64,000 nt of DNA from Deinococcus yavapaiensis KR-236 (GTDB lineage: Bacteria; Deinococcota; Deinococci; Deinococcales; Deinococcaceae). Location of the stretch: contig NZ_QJSX01000004.1 in the NCBI RefSeq assembly GCF_003217515.1, positions 248,001-312,000 on the forward strand, given 5' to 3'. The translations under genes and the position numbers were made by a program. Positions 37,022 to 45,846 of the stretch are shown piece by piece; within the stretch, counting starts at the first letter, position 1, and every line of letters begins with the position of its first letter. The notes under the pieces are model-generated. The model made no database searches. It saw only the letters and a program-made list of their open reading frames with translations, and was not told the DNA's origin.

Positions 37022-38320
37022 ATGCGCGCCCTTCTTCCTTTGCTCGCCGCCCTCGCGGTCGCTTCGCCCGCCGCCGCGAGCAACCTCACCGTCACGTTTC
37101 ACCGCGTGGGCGTTTCAGGCGGCCTCACGCTCGCGCTCGACGGTCCGACGCTGCGCCGCGAAGTGCAGTCGCTTCGCGGCGCGGGACGGCGCTTCGTCAC
37201 CGCGAGCGAGGTGGCGCGCGCGTCGGGCGACACGGCGGCGATCACGTTCGACGACGGGTACGTGGACGTGTACGACGTCGCCTTTCCGGTGTTGCGCGAA
37301 CTCGGCGTGAAAGCGACCTTCTTCGTGATCACGGACAAGGTCGGGCACCCCGGCTACGTGTCGTGGACGCAACTGCGCGAGTTGCAAGCGGCCGGGTGGG
37401 AAATCGGGTCGCACACACGCAGCCACGCCGCCCTGCCCGACCTCACGCCCGATTCGTTGGAACGCGAGCTGGGCGGAAGCCGCGACGAGCTCGCACGTCG
37501 CGGCTTCGACGCGGCGTGCGTGGCGTACCCGTTCGGTCTGCACGACGCGCGCGTTCGAGAAGTCGCCGCGCGGTTCTACTCGTGCGCTTTCACGACGAGC
37601 TTCGGCGTGAACGACGCGGCGACCGACCCGCTCGCCGCGAGGCGACCGCTCGGCACGCCGCTCGACGCGAATCTCGGCCTCGCGTGGCGCGCGAATTCGG
37701 GCGTCGATACCCGCGCGCCCGTCCTCGCGCTCGGCTTGCTCTCGACCTTGGAGCCGAGCGGCGAGGCGGGCGGCGCGCCTCGCTTCGGCAACGCCGCGCG
37801 CTTCGAGCTGCTCGGAGACGGCGCGTGGTCCTTCTCGGCGAGTCGGGAGGCGCGCGTTCAATCGTTCGTCGCGCGAGACGGCGCGTTCGTCCTCGGGGCG
37901 CGCACGGCACGCGGCGTTTCGCGCTTCGACGAAGTGACGCTCGGCGTGCGCGCGCTCGGAGCGGCGTTCGCGGTGGGGTTGTCGAGCGAGGGCCCGCTCG
38001 TCGGGGCGGCCGTGCCGCTCGGCGGCTTCGGAGAAGCGTGGGGCCGCTTCTCGTTCGGAGCGCGCTCGGCGACGCTCGGCGCGAGCGTGCTGCCCTTCGA
38101 CTACGCGCGTCTCGACGTCGAGTGGAACGATCGCCGGGGCTTCGCGGTCGAGGGCACGTACGCCTTGCCGATCCAAGAAGGAGAAGGACGGCCGTTTCGC
38201 GTGCTGGCGGGCTTCGACGAAGGCGCGTACGGCGGCGTGACGGCGCGCCTCGGCAGTTTCGACGTCACCGGCACCGTGGGCGCGCGCGGCGTGTCGATCG
38301 GCGTGAACGCGAAGTGGTAA
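37022..38320 (+). CDS. Polysaccharide deacetylase with beta-rich C-terminal domain
   Basis: 432 residues with a signal peptide (LLPLLAALAVASPAAAS). Residues about 25-200 are a NodB-type deacetylase: ITFDDGYVD with the Asp-Asp pair near residue 77 and SHTRSH metal histidines near 140. The remaining 220 residues alternate polar and non-polar residues in repeated strands and end in GVSIGVNAKW, an aromatic terminus as in outer-membrane barrels. It may remove acetyl groups from envelope polysaccharide while anchored in or at the outer membrane. The barrel is an inference from pattern only. Confidence 0.85.
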   Translation: MRALLPLLAALAVASPAAASNLTVTFHRVGVSGGLTLALDGPTLRREVQSLRGAGRRFVTASEVARASGDTAAITFDDGYVDVYDVAFPVLRELGVKATFFVITDKVGHPGYVSWTQLRELQAAGWEIGSHTRSHAALPDLTPDSLERELGGSRDELARRGFDAACVAYPFGLHDARVREVAARFYSCAFTTSFGVNDAATDPLAARRPLGTPLDANLGLAWRANSGVDTRAPVLALGLLSTLEPSGEAGGAPRFGNAARFELLGDGAWSFSASREARVQSFVARDGAFVLGARTARGVSRFDEVTLGVRALGAAFAVGLSSEGPLVGAAVPLGGFGEAWGRFSFGARSATLGASVLPFDYARLDVEWNDRRGFAVEGTYALPIQEGEGRPFRVLAGFDEGAYGGVTARLGSFDVTGTVGARGVSIGVNAKW

Positions 38321-38352
38321 TGCCGACGGATATGAAGGCGGGGCGGCGAGAG

Positions 38353-38358
38353 TACAAT
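38353..38358 (+). promoter_or_regulatory. -10 box of the aminotransferase gene
   Basis: TACAAT, 29 bases before the ATG at 38388. No -35 at a usual distance and no ribosome site were seen. Confidence 0.4.
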
Positions 38359-38387
38359 GACACCTCGCGGCACGTCCGCCTATTCTT

Positions 38388-39824
38388 ATGACGATACCTA
38401 AAGGCTTTATTCGCGCTGACGACGTGCTCCAAGATCGCATGACGGCCGACGAGGCCGTCCGCTTGGAAGTCACGCACGGCAATGGAAAACTCATGCGCGG
38501 CCTCGACATCCTGGGAATGAGCGGTCCCTTGCGGCCCATCACGCCTTGGGAGCTCGAAGATCCTCATGGTCGCCACGTCATCAACGCGAGCGGTTACGCC
38601 GCCTTGCCCTTCGGCGACAATCCGCCCGAACTCGTGGGTTTCCTGCGCGACATGCTCGCCGTCGGCGGTCAAATCGCGATCGCTCAACAATCGGTCACGA
38701 CGTGGCGAGCGGCGTTGGAAGCGAACTTGGTGCGCTTGCTTTCCCATCAAGCGCCGAGCCATGCCGATTCTCGCGTCTTCTTCTCGAACTCCGGCACGGA
38801 AGCGGTCGAGGCCGCCATCAAGTTCGCCGTCGCCGCGCGGCCCAAAGCCAAGTACCTCATCAACTTCCAGCGTGCCTACCACGGCAAAACGTTCATGAGC
38901 CTCTCGCTCACGCCGAACCCGACCTTGCAAGGCCCGTTTCGGAACTTGCTGTCGTCGAGCGTCGTGACTTTGCCGTTCGGCGACATCGAAGCCCTCGCTC
39001 GAACCGTGAAGCGGCTCGGGCCCGACAAGATCGTGGCGGTGGTGCTCGAACCGATTCTCGGTGAAGCGGGCGTTCGGCTTCCCCCGCCCGATTTCTTGCG
39101 GGCCGTGCACGACTTATGCCGTCCGAAAGGCGTGCTGCTCGTCGTCGACGAGATCCAAACGGGCCTCGGTCGGTCCGGGCACTGGTTCCAAAGCCTCGCC
39201 GCAGGCCTCGAACCCGACATCATCACCCTCGCCAAACCGCTCGGCGGAGGCTTGGTGCCCGTGGGCGCCACGATCGTACGCAACTCCATCTACCGCGAGT
39301 TGCTCGGCGACGTGAACAAACTCAAGCGGCACAGCAACACCTTCGGGGGAAACTCGATCGCCATGGCGGTCGGTTTGAAGTCGCTGGAGATGCTGATCGA
39401 CATGGACGCGCCCGCGCGCTCGCGCGCCCTGGGAGAGCGCGGCCTCACGCGTCTCAAGGCCGTGCAGCAACGTTTTCCGAATTTGCTGGAGGATGTCCGA
39501 GGAGCGGGGACGTTGTTCGCCATGAACTTCCGTCCGGTCATCGATCCCAAGTTTCTTCCCGGGCAAGCGGATTTCGTGAGCGAAGTCAGCGGCTTCCTGG
39601 CGCTTCTGGCGTTCTACCGAGCGGGTGTGCAGCTCAATTTCAGCTTGAATGCCGCGCGGACCATGCGCATCACGCCCGCCATGAACATGCCCGACGACGT
39701 GTTCGACGAGTTGTTCGACCGAGTCGGGCGCGCCGCCGAACAGCACCCGACGAGCTTCTCGTTGGTGCGGGGCACGGGCTTGGGGAAGCTCTTGCAATTG
39801 GCGAAGTTCGCCTTCTTCGAGTAG
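38388..39824 (+). CDS. Class III pyridoxal-phosphate aminotransferase
   Basis: 478 residues. It moves an omega-amino group to a 2-oxo acid. The PLP lysine is in TLAKPLGGGLVPVGA near residue 284, the Asp of the cofactor site in VVDEIQTGLGRSG, and the phosphate loop in SNSGTEAVEAAIKF. Sequence is of the ornithine/acetylornithine or putrescine aminotransferase kind; a long C-terminal region and the missing arg neighbours leave the donor open. It lies just upstream of the citrate synthase, with a separate promoter between. Confidence 0.92.
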   Translation: MTIPKGFIRADDVLQDRMTADEAVRLEVTHGNGKLMRGLDILGMSGPLRPITPWELEDPHGRHVINASGYAALPFGDNPPELVGFLRDMLAVGGQIAIAQQSVTTWRAALEANLVRLLSHQAPSHADSRVFFSNSGTEAVEAAIKFAVAARPKAKYLINFQRAYHGKTFMSLSLTPNPTLQGPFRNLLSSSVVTLPFGDIEALARTVKRLGPDKIVAVVLEPILGEAGVRLPPPDFLRAVHDLCRPKGVLLVVDEIQTGLGRSGHWFQSLAAGLEPDIITLAKPLGGGLVPVGATIVRNSIYRELLGDVNKLKRHSNTFGGNSIAMAVGLKSLEMLIDMDAPARSRALGERGLTRLKAVQQRFPNLLEDVRGAGTLFAMNFRPVIDPKFLPGQADFVSEVSGFLALLAFYRAGVQLNFSLNAARTMRITPAMNMPDDVFDELFDRVGRAAEQHPTSFSLVRGTGLGKLLQLAKFAFFE

Positions 39825-39957
39825 AGGCAGAGCCGCGTGGTGCGCGGCGAGCGTCGCCGAAGCGCCGACCTTTCCTCGAACGCCGCCTCGTCACTCATGA
39901 AGGGACAGACTGAGCGTTCATGGACGTCACGCCACGCCTCCACAAAACTCGCAACGG

Positions 39958-39966
39958 TGCTAAGCT
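39958..39966 (+). promoter_or_regulatory. Extended -10 promoter of citrate synthase
   Basis: TGC followed by TAAGCT (39961-39966). The predicted leader is about 80 bases and contains GGAGGAG. In the 229-base gap between the aminotransferase and gltA nothing else was noted except a weak CCGCG/CGCGG hairpin at 39833-39847. Confidence 0.55.
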
Positions 39967-40053
39967 GAGCCGAAACAATCCAACAAGGGGCGCGCACGAG
40001 CCGCGAACTGTGCGTCGCGTGAGCCGCGTCCGCCTTGACGAACCGGAGGAGTT

Positions 40054-41187
40054 ATGACCGCCACGATCGCCAAAGGACTCGAAGGAGTCCTGTTCACAGA
40101 AAGCAAGCTCACGTTCATCAACGGCACCGAGGGCATCCTCACGCACCTCGGCATTCCCATTCAGGAGTGGGCCGAGAAGAGCACGTTCGAAGAACTGAGC
40201 TTCGCGCTGTTGCACGGCAAGCTCCCGACGAGCGAGGAACTCGCGAAGTTCGACGCCGAGCTTCGCGCCAACCGTGAAGTGCCCGCCGAGCTTTTGCGCG
40301 CCATCGCCTCTTACCCGAAGGGCGCGCACCCCATGCAAGCGCTTCGCACGGCCGTGTCGCACCTCGGGCTGCTCGACAGCCAAGCGGAAGACACGAGCGC
40401 CGAAGGCCGTTACGCAATCGGCGTGCGGATGATCGCGCAGTTCTCCACGATCATCGCCGCGATCGCGCGCGCGCAAGACGGTCAGGACGTGGTCGCGCCC
40501 CGCGCGGATCTCACGCACGCCGGGAACTTCCTTTACATGCTCAAGGGCCACGAGCCCACGCCCGAGGAAGCGCGACTGTTCGACATCGCCCTCATCCTGC
40601 ACGCCGACCACGGCATGAACGCCTCCACGTTCACCGCCATCGCCACGGCGTCCACGCTGAGCGACATGTACTCCTCCATCACGTCCGCCATCGGCGCCCT
40701 CAAGGGCCCGCTGCACGGAGGCGCGAACGAAGCGGTGATGGACATGCTCGACGAGATCGGCACCGTCGAGAACGCCGTGTCGTACATCACGCACAAGCTC
40801 GACAACAAAGAAAAGATCATGGGCGTCGGGCACCGCGTGTACAAGTACTTCGACCCGCGCTCGCGCGTGCTGCGCGAGTACGCGGCGTTCGTCTCGGAAA
40901 AGCAGGGCAAGAGCCACTACTACCAGATCCTCGAGACGATCGAGAAGGAAATCGTGGAGCGCCTCGGCGGCAAGGGCATTTACCCCAACGTCGACTTCTA
41001 CAGCGGCGTCGTGTACTCGGACCTCGGCATCAAGAAGTCGTACTTCACGCCGATTTTCGGCCTCGCGCGCATCAGCGGTTGGGTCGCCTCGGTGATCGAG
41101 TACACCGACAACAACCGCCTGCTGCGCCCGGACGCCGTGTACACCGGCGCCAAGGATCAGCATTACGTCGAGATCGCTCAGCGCTGA
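40054..41187 (+). CDS. gltA: Citrate synthase
   Basis: 377 residues, typical of the short Gram-positive/archaeal type. It condenses acetyl-CoA and oxaloacetate. Catalytic residues are His186 in DHGMNAS, His260 in VGHRVYKYFDPR and Asp314 in PNVDFYSG; the substrate loop GGANEAV is intact. A strong ribosome site GGAGGAG precedes the ATG. It is the probable TCA-cycle enzyme, distinct from the HTH-fused relative at 1378-2580, and is closed by a long terminator. Confidence 0.96.
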   Translation: MTATIAKGLEGVLFTESKLTFINGTEGILTHLGIPIQEWAEKSTFEELSFALLHGKLPTSEELAKFDAELRANREVPAELLRAIASYPKGAHPMQALRTAVSHLGLLDSQAEDTSAEGRYAIGVRMIAQFSTIIAAIARAQDGQDVVAPRADLTHAGNFLYMLKGHEPTPEEARLFDIALILHADHGMNASTFTAIATASTLSDMYSSITSAIGALKGPLHGGANEAVMDMLDEIGTVENAVSYITHKLDNKEKIMGVGHRVYKYFDPRSRVLREYAAFVSEKQGKSHYYQILETIEKEIVERLGGKGIYPNVDFYSGVVYSDLGIKKSYFTPIFGLARISGWVASVIEYTDNNRLLRPDAVYTGAKDQHYVEIAQR

Positions 41188-41199
41188 GCCCTCGCCGTT

Positions 41200-41234
41200 T
41201 CGAGGAGGGCGGGTCTCGGACCCGCCCTCCTCGA
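41200..41234. terminator. Bidirectional terminator between gltA and the cupin gene
   Basis: A perfect 16-base stem (arms 41200-41215 and 41219-41234) with a TCG loop, followed by CGTTGTTCGTT on the plus strand. It sits between convergent genes. Confidence 0.8.
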
Positions 41235-41255
41235 CGTTGTTCGTTCGGCGGCGCG

Positions 41256-41828
41256 TCAGGCGCCGTAGCGAGCGAGCAATTCGCGGTCCACTCCGCGCCG
41301 TTTCGCCCAATTCGCGACGGCGCGAAGCACGGGGTTGAGCACCCCGAGCAAACCGGGTACCCGGGAGTTCGTGAGGTCGGTCAGAACCGCGAGATGCACG
41401 AGCGACTTCGGCGTGCCGTCGGGGCTCAGCAATCCGTCGCGCGCGAGGCCGTACAGCACGATCAAGCCCGCTTCCAAGCCGGGATTTCCAGGAGCGACCG
41501 TGACTCGCGCGACGGCCGTTTCGTCGCCGTCGTTGAACCAGCGGTGCGCCGAACCGATGTCGGCCGTCGCGGACTCGCCAGGACGAAGGCGCACGACGCG
41601 CGCGCCGACCTGAACGCCGAACACGCCCGAAACGCACGTGAACGACTCGCTGTACGCGTCGTGGAAGTGCAAGCCCAGACCGCCTCCCGGCGCGACTTCC
41701 AAGTCGAGGAGGGTGTCGCACGTTCCGTCGGTTCGGCGCACGAACGTCACGGTGTCGCGCGACACCGGATTGCTGATGCGAAGCGGGGACTGCTCGGTGG
41801 ACTCGGGGGCAAAGTTCGTAACGGTCAT
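41256..41828 (-). CDS. Cupin-domain protein
   Basis: 190 residues from the ATG at 41828 (AAGGAG upstream). The cupin motif GLGLHFHDAYSESFTC (about residues 50-65) supplies the HxH..E metal ligands, followed by PGESATADIGSAHRWFND with the second-motif His. The C-terminal 70 residues are helical (TNSRVPGLLGVLNPVLRAVANW). Cupins of this size can be isomerases, dioxygenases or sensors. It is third in an operon with a BTAD regulator and another cupin. Confidence 0.82.
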   Translation of the reverse strand: MTVTNFAPESTEQSPLRISNPVSRDTVTFVRRTDGTCDTLLDLEVAPGGGLGLHFHDAYSESFTCVSGVFGVQVGARVVRLRPGESATADIGSAHRWFNDGDETAVARVTVAPGNPGLEAGLIVLYGLARDGLLSPDGTPKSLVHLAVLTDLTNSRVPGLLGVLNPVLRAVANWAKRRGVDRELLARYGA

Positions 41829-41875
41829 GATGGTCTCCTTGACTCGCGCGCAAAGGCGCGGGAAAGAACGTCGTG

Positions 41876-42667
41876 TCAAGCGCTGGAGCGCAGCGAGAAG
41901 GCGGCGGGGCGAGCGTCGGCGGTGAATCGTTCTCCTCCGAGGAGTGCGCGCGCCAGCCCTTGGGTCTCGCCGAGAGGCTCGACGCCGAGTTCGCGGCGAA
42001 GACGCGTCCTCAACTGCTCGAAGCACGTCCAGGCGCGGTGCCGATTGCCCGTCGAGGCGTGCAGACGCATCAAACGAACGTGCGCGTCCTCGGAAAGCGG
42101 GTCGAGGTACAGCAGACGCTGCACGACCCGCAGCGCCTCGCTCGATTGGCCCGTGCGTTCGAAGCGGTCGGCGTGGTCGCGCAGCCTCAGCAAGGTGCGC
42201 TCGAACAAGCGTTCACGCGCGAAGATCACCCACTCCTCCAAGTCCGGGCAATCGTCGAATTCGCACGCGGCCAAGAGCCGCGGGTCGCCGTGCAGCAGCG
42301 AGGCGTCCGAGCCGCTCGGAGACGCGTCGAGGCCGAGCACGTCTGCCGTGACGTCCGCGCAAAGCGCCAAGCAAACGCGCCCCTCGATCAACGAGGTTCC
42401 TGCCAGGGCGTGCAGTTTGCGCAGAAGTTGCACGAGGTTGTTGCGGGCGGTCTCCTCGCGGCTTTCGGGCCACAGGAGGTGCAGCAGGCGCGCGCGAGGC
42501 GTCGGACCTTCCAGCGCCAGAATGGCGAGCAAAGCGGCGGTTTTGCGTTCCAGCGCGACGCGTCGCTTCGCGGCGTTCAAGACGGTCGGAGCGCCGAGCA
42601 ACTGCAACGTGGTCGCAGCGGCTCCGCCGCGCGAAGAGGGCGAGTCGAGCAAGGTGAAAGTCGGCAT
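41876..42667 (-). CDS. BTAD-domain transcriptional regulator (SARP-type)
   Basis: 263 residues from the ATG at 42667 (AGGAG upstream). The N-terminal winged helix (RRVALERKTAALLAILALEG and LLHLLWPESREETARNNLVQLLRKLH) is the OmpR-like DNA-binding domain of SARP activators; the C-terminal part (LRLRDHADRFERTGQSSEALRVVQRLLYLDPLSE, then VRLMRLHASTGNRHRAW) is the bacterial transcriptional activation domain, built of TPR-like helices. There is no ATPase domain. It starts one base after the stop of the first cupin gene. Confidence 0.88.
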   Translation of the reverse strand: MPTFTLLDSPSSRGGAAATTLQLLGAPTVLNAAKRRVALERKTAALLAILALEGPTPRARLLHLLWPESREETARNNLVQLLRKLHALAGTSLIEGRVCLALCADVTADVLGLDASPSGSDASLLHGDPRLLAACEFDDCPDLEEWVIFARERLFERTLLRLRDHADRFERTGQSSEALRVVQRLLYLDPLSEDAHVRLMRLHASTGNRHRAWTCFEQLRTRLRRELGVEPLGETQGLARALLGGERFTADARPAAFSLRSSA

Positions 42668-42668
42668 G

Positions 42669-43178
42669 TCAACGCTCCTGTGCATCGCGGGCGGGGAAAG
42701 GTTCGGGGAAGTACCGAAGGCCGAAGGTCTCGCCCAAGCGGACGAGGGCGGGCACGTTCGGCGGCTCGACGATTCCAGATTCGACGGACTCGTCGACGGT
42801 CGGGCCCGCTTCGGCGATCGCTTGCAAGTACCGCTCGAAGCCGGCGGGCGTGTACGTCGCGGTCAGCCGCGCCGTCTCCGTGAGCAGGCGCAGGGCATGC
42901 GGCACGCCCCGGCGCAGGAGCAGGGTGTCGAACGGACCGAGCAGGACGTCGTCCCCGGCGAGGTGCACGCAGACTTGCCCTTCGAGCACGGTGAGAATTT
43001 CGTCTTCCGCGTCGTGCACGTGGACGGGCAACTCGAAGCCTCGGCGCGCTCGAACGTCGAGCACGGACAAGCGTTCGTCGGTGTCGCCGCCCGAGACCAG
43101 GACTCGGAAGCGGTCGGCGCGCACACGAAACGTGCGCGGCGAGAGGGCGGATCGAACGGGTGGGGTCGTGTCTGTCAT
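42669..43178 (-). CDS. Cupin-domain protein, first gene of the operon
   Basis: 169 residues from the ATG at 43178. A single cupin with ELPVHVHDAEDEILTVLEGQ supplying HxH..E at about residues 55-65 and the following PHALRLLTETARL histidine. Small monodomain cupins often bind a small ligand or metal. TACGCT on the minus strand, about 16 bases upstream, may be its -10. It diverges from the LuxR gene at 43282. Confidence 0.82.
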   Translation of the reverse strand: MTDTTPPVRSALSPRTFRVRADRFRVLVSGGDTDERLSVLDVRARRGFELPVHVHDAEDEILTVLEGQVCVHLAGDDVLLGPFDTLLLRRGVPHALRLLTETARLTATYTPAGFERYLQAIAEAGPTVDESVESGIVEPPNVPALVRLGETFGLRYFPEPFPARDAQER

Positions 43179-43281
43179 GAATAGCCTCGACGTCAGCGTA
43201 GTTCGGGCCGTCCGCCGCGCCATCCTCAATTCAGGGGAAACGAGCGACCTTCAAATGAGGGGGAGCCCTGCTCGGCGTAGC

Positions 43282-45567
43282 ATGGGCACGACCATGCCCC
43301 GAGCGATTTCTCCCCTGCCAGCGCAAGCCACGTCCCTCGTCGGTCGAGAGCGTGAACTTGAGCAAGTCCACCAAATCCTGAATTGGCCCGACGTCACGCT
43401 CCTGACCCTCACGGGACCGGGCGGTGTCGGAAAGACGCGGCTCGCCCTCGAATTGGCGGGTCGCCTGCAAGACCGCTTTCCCGACGGAGTCGTGTTCGTA
43501 CCGCTCGCGGCGTTGGAGCGCCCCGCCCAAGTGCTGCCCGCGATCGCCGAGGCGGTGAACCTGCACGAGGCGGGCCGTGATCTCGTCGAAGCGCTCGGAG
43601 ACGTTCTCGCGCCGCGTCAACTGTTGTTGGTGCTCGACAATTTCGAACACGTTCTCGCCGCCGCCCCCGACGTCTCTCGTTTGACGGCCGTAGCGCCGGG
43701 TCTCACGGTGCTCGCGACGAGCCGCGAGCGGCTCAAGCTGTACGGCGAACACGAGTTTCCGGTGTCTCCGCTCGGCTTGCCGAGCGCCGAGGACCCGGTC
43801 GGCGAGGCGGTTCGATTGTTCTTCGAACGCGCGCGCGCCGTACGGCCCGACTTCACGCTCACAGACGCGGTGCGGCCCGCCGTCGAAGAGTTGTGTCGCC
43901 GCCTCGACGGTCTGCCCTTGGCGATCGAGTTGGCGGCGGCGCGCATCCGAATGTGGAGCGTTCCCGCGTTGCTCGCCCGCATGGACCAGCGCTTGACGCT
44001 GCTGACCGAGGGGCCGAGCGATCTTCCGTCACGGCAGCGGACGCTCCGAGCGGCGATCGAGTGGAGTCACGCGCTTCTCGCCGAGGACGAACAGCGGCTG
44101 TTCGCTCGTCTGGGCGTGTTCGTCGGTGACTTCACCTTGGAGGCGGCGGAAGCGGTGGGGGGAGGCGACGTAAACGTCTTGTCCGCCCTCACGTCCCTGG
44201 TGGACAAAAGCCTCGTGCAAAGCGTGCACGACCCGCTCGAAAGCCGCTTCTTGCTGCTGGAGTCCCTGCGCGCCTTCGCGCTGGAGCGATTGGACGCCTC
44301 AGCGGACGCGCACCGTGTTCGCGCCGCGCACCGAGCTTTCTACCAAGCTCGGACGCGGGCGATCGACGCGACCTTGCGCGGCGATCACAGCGGCGGCGTG
44401 GCGCACGGCGTGGCGCGAGAGTTGCCGAACATCTTGGCGGCGCTCGCGTTCTCGACGCGAACGCGAGACGAAGCTGCCCTCGCCGACTTCGCCGAGCACT
44501 TGCCGTTCGTCTTGACGGCGCGCTTCGACGAATCTGCCGCGCCGTACGTGCGCGAGGCTTTGAACGCCGCCCCGGCGGGCAGTCAAGCGGTCGGATGGTG
44601 GCAGCACGCCCTCGCCTTCACGGCGTTTCGGCAAGGCGACGCGCTTCGCAGCGAGCAGTTGGCGAGAAAGTGCGTCGAGACGTTCGAAGCGATCGGGGAA
44701 GCGCGCGGCCTCGCGTACGGATTGCAAGCGCGCGGTTACGCTCGGTTCGCGACCGATCCGCTCGGCGCACGCGCCGACCTCGAGCGTTGCCTGGAGTGGG
44801 CGCGACCTCAGCGAGACGCGTTTTTGGTGGCGGTGTGCCTCAACGGACTGGGGCTGCTCGCCGGTTTCATGGGCGCGACGGCCGAGGCGCGCGCCGCGTT
44901 GCAAGAGTCCGCCGAGTGGTCGCGAACGGCGCACCACTCGCTGTGGGGCTGGGCCGTGCTGTGCCTCGCGCCCCTCGACTTGGCGGAGGGCGACGTGGCG
45001 GCGGCCCGCGCGAAATTGCACGACGTGCTCGATCTCGCTCGGCGCGTGGACGAACCCGTCTTGACGATGGGAGGCTTGTACGGTGCGGCGGCGATCGCGA
45101 TGCTCGAAGGACGTGAGCGCGACGCCGCGTTTTTGTGGGGCGCGACGGACGCCATTCGCACGGCCCTCGGCATTCGGCCGAACGTCGAGCGCGAGATGTT
45201 CATGCCGTGGCTGGCGTCCTTACCCGACTCCTCGAACGCGCCGCGTCTCGCCGACGCCGTGCAAGCCGGTCAGAATGCTTCCCTGGACGCCTTGCTGACC
45301 ACGCTGACGGCGGCGAACTTGCGCCCCGACATGCTCCTCGCTTCCGCCGACTCGGCTCCGAGCGAAGCGAGCGCTCATACCTTGACGCCGCGCGAACGGG
45401 ACGTGCTGCGGCTTTTGGCGGAAGGCTTGTCGAACAAGCAAATCGCGGCGAAGTTGGGCAGCGGCGTGTACACCGTGAACGACCAAGTGGCGGCGGTCTT
45501 CTCGAAGCTCGGGGTGCGCAACCGCGCGGCGGCCACGCGCTACGCGTTGCAGCACGGGCTCGCGTGA
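43282..45567 (+). CDS. NB-ARC ATPase/TPR/LuxR-type transcriptional regulator
   Basis: 761 residues from ATG 43282 (ATG 43294 is equally possible; a TAGCAT at 43278 favours the second). Residues about 40-200 are an AAA/NB-ARC switch: LTGPGGVGKTRLALEL (Walker A), LLLVLDNFEHVL (Walker B), and ATSRERL. The middle 350 residues are TPR-like. The last 65 are a LuxR helix-turn-helix with LTPRERDVLRLLAEGLSNKQIAAKL. STAND/LuxR proteins of this build respond to a ligand or protein signal. It diverges from cupin-BTAD-cupin and probably acts on it. Confidence 0.9.
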   Translation: MGTTMPRAISPLPAQATSLVGRERELEQVHQILNWPDVTLLTLTGPGGVGKTRLALELAGRLQDRFPDGVVFVPLAALERPAQVLPAIAEAVNLHEAGRDLVEALGDVLAPRQLLLVLDNFEHVLAAAPDVSRLTAVAPGLTVLATSRERLKLYGEHEFPVSPLGLPSAEDPVGEAVRLFFERARAVRPDFTLTDAVRPAVEELCRRLDGLPLAIELAAARIRMWSVPALLARMDQRLTLLTEGPSDLPSRQRTLRAAIEWSHALLAEDEQRLFARLGVFVGDFTLEAAEAVGGGDVNVLSALTSLVDKSLVQSVHDPLESRFLLLESLRAFALERLDASADAHRVRAAHRAFYQARTRAIDATLRGDHSGGVAHGVARELPNILAALAFSTRTRDEAALADFAEHLPFVLTARFDESAAPYVREALNAAPAGSQAVGWWQHALAFTAFRQGDALRSEQLARKCVETFEAIGEARGLAYGLQARGYARFATDPLGARADLERCLEWARPQRDAFLVAVCLNGLGLLAGFMGATAEARAALQESAEWSRTAHHSLWGWAVLCLAPLDLAEGDVAAARAKLHDVLDLARRVDEPVLTMGGLYGAAAIAMLEGRERDAAFLWGATDAIRTALGIRPNVEREMFMPWLASLPDSSNAPRLADAVQAGQNASLDALLTTLTAANLRPDMLLASADSAPSEASAHTLTPRERDVLRLLAEGLSNKQIAAKLGSGVYTVNDQVAAVFSKLGVRNRAAATRYALQHGLA

Positions 45568-45620
45568 CGCACCCGGACGGCGCCCTCGCTTGACGAACCG
45601 CGCCCGGCGCGTCTTTACGG

Positions 45621-45626
45621 TACATT
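45621..45626 (+). promoter_or_regulatory. -10 box, leaderless
   Basis: TACATT, seven bases before the ATG at 45634. Confidence 0.5.
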
Positions 45627-45633
45627 AACGGCC

Positions 45634-45846
45634 ATGACCCGCCTCGTGAGTTCCGCCCTCGCCGTCTTGCTGATCGCCGCCTTCGGCTTGTTCGCGGTGT
45701 GGCTCGCGGGGCAGGTGCTGCAATTTCTCGGGGTACTCTTGACGAGCCTCGCCGTGGTGTTGGCGAGGCTCGCGTGGTTCTTGCTGCTGGCGGCGGTGCT
45801 GGGCGGACTCGCGTACTTCCTCGCGAGCGTGTACCGCAAAAGTTAG
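45634..45846 (+). CDS. Small membrane protein, function unknown
   Basis: 70 residues, nearly all hydrophobic except the ends: two long segments (SALAVLLIAAFGLFAVWLAG and VLARLAWFLLLAAVLGGLAY) form a helical hairpin with a basic tail (VYRKS). The leaderless promoter and normal codon use support it as real. Its stop overlaps that of the convergent VWA gene. No family recognised. Confidence 0.65.
   Translation: MTRLVSSALAVLLIAAFGLFAVWLAGQVLQFLGVLLTSLAVVLARLAWFLLLAAVLGGLAYFLASVYRKS

Noticed and set aside
39833..39847. Weak hairpin CCGCG/CGCGG after the class III aminotransferase
   Set aside because: Five-base stem with no T-run; not enough for a terminator call.
43282..43293. ATG at 43282 as certain start of the LuxR regulator
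   Set aside because: Kept as the annotated start but not treated as sure, because the possible -10 TAGCAT overlaps it and ATG 43294 fits a leaderless mRNA better.
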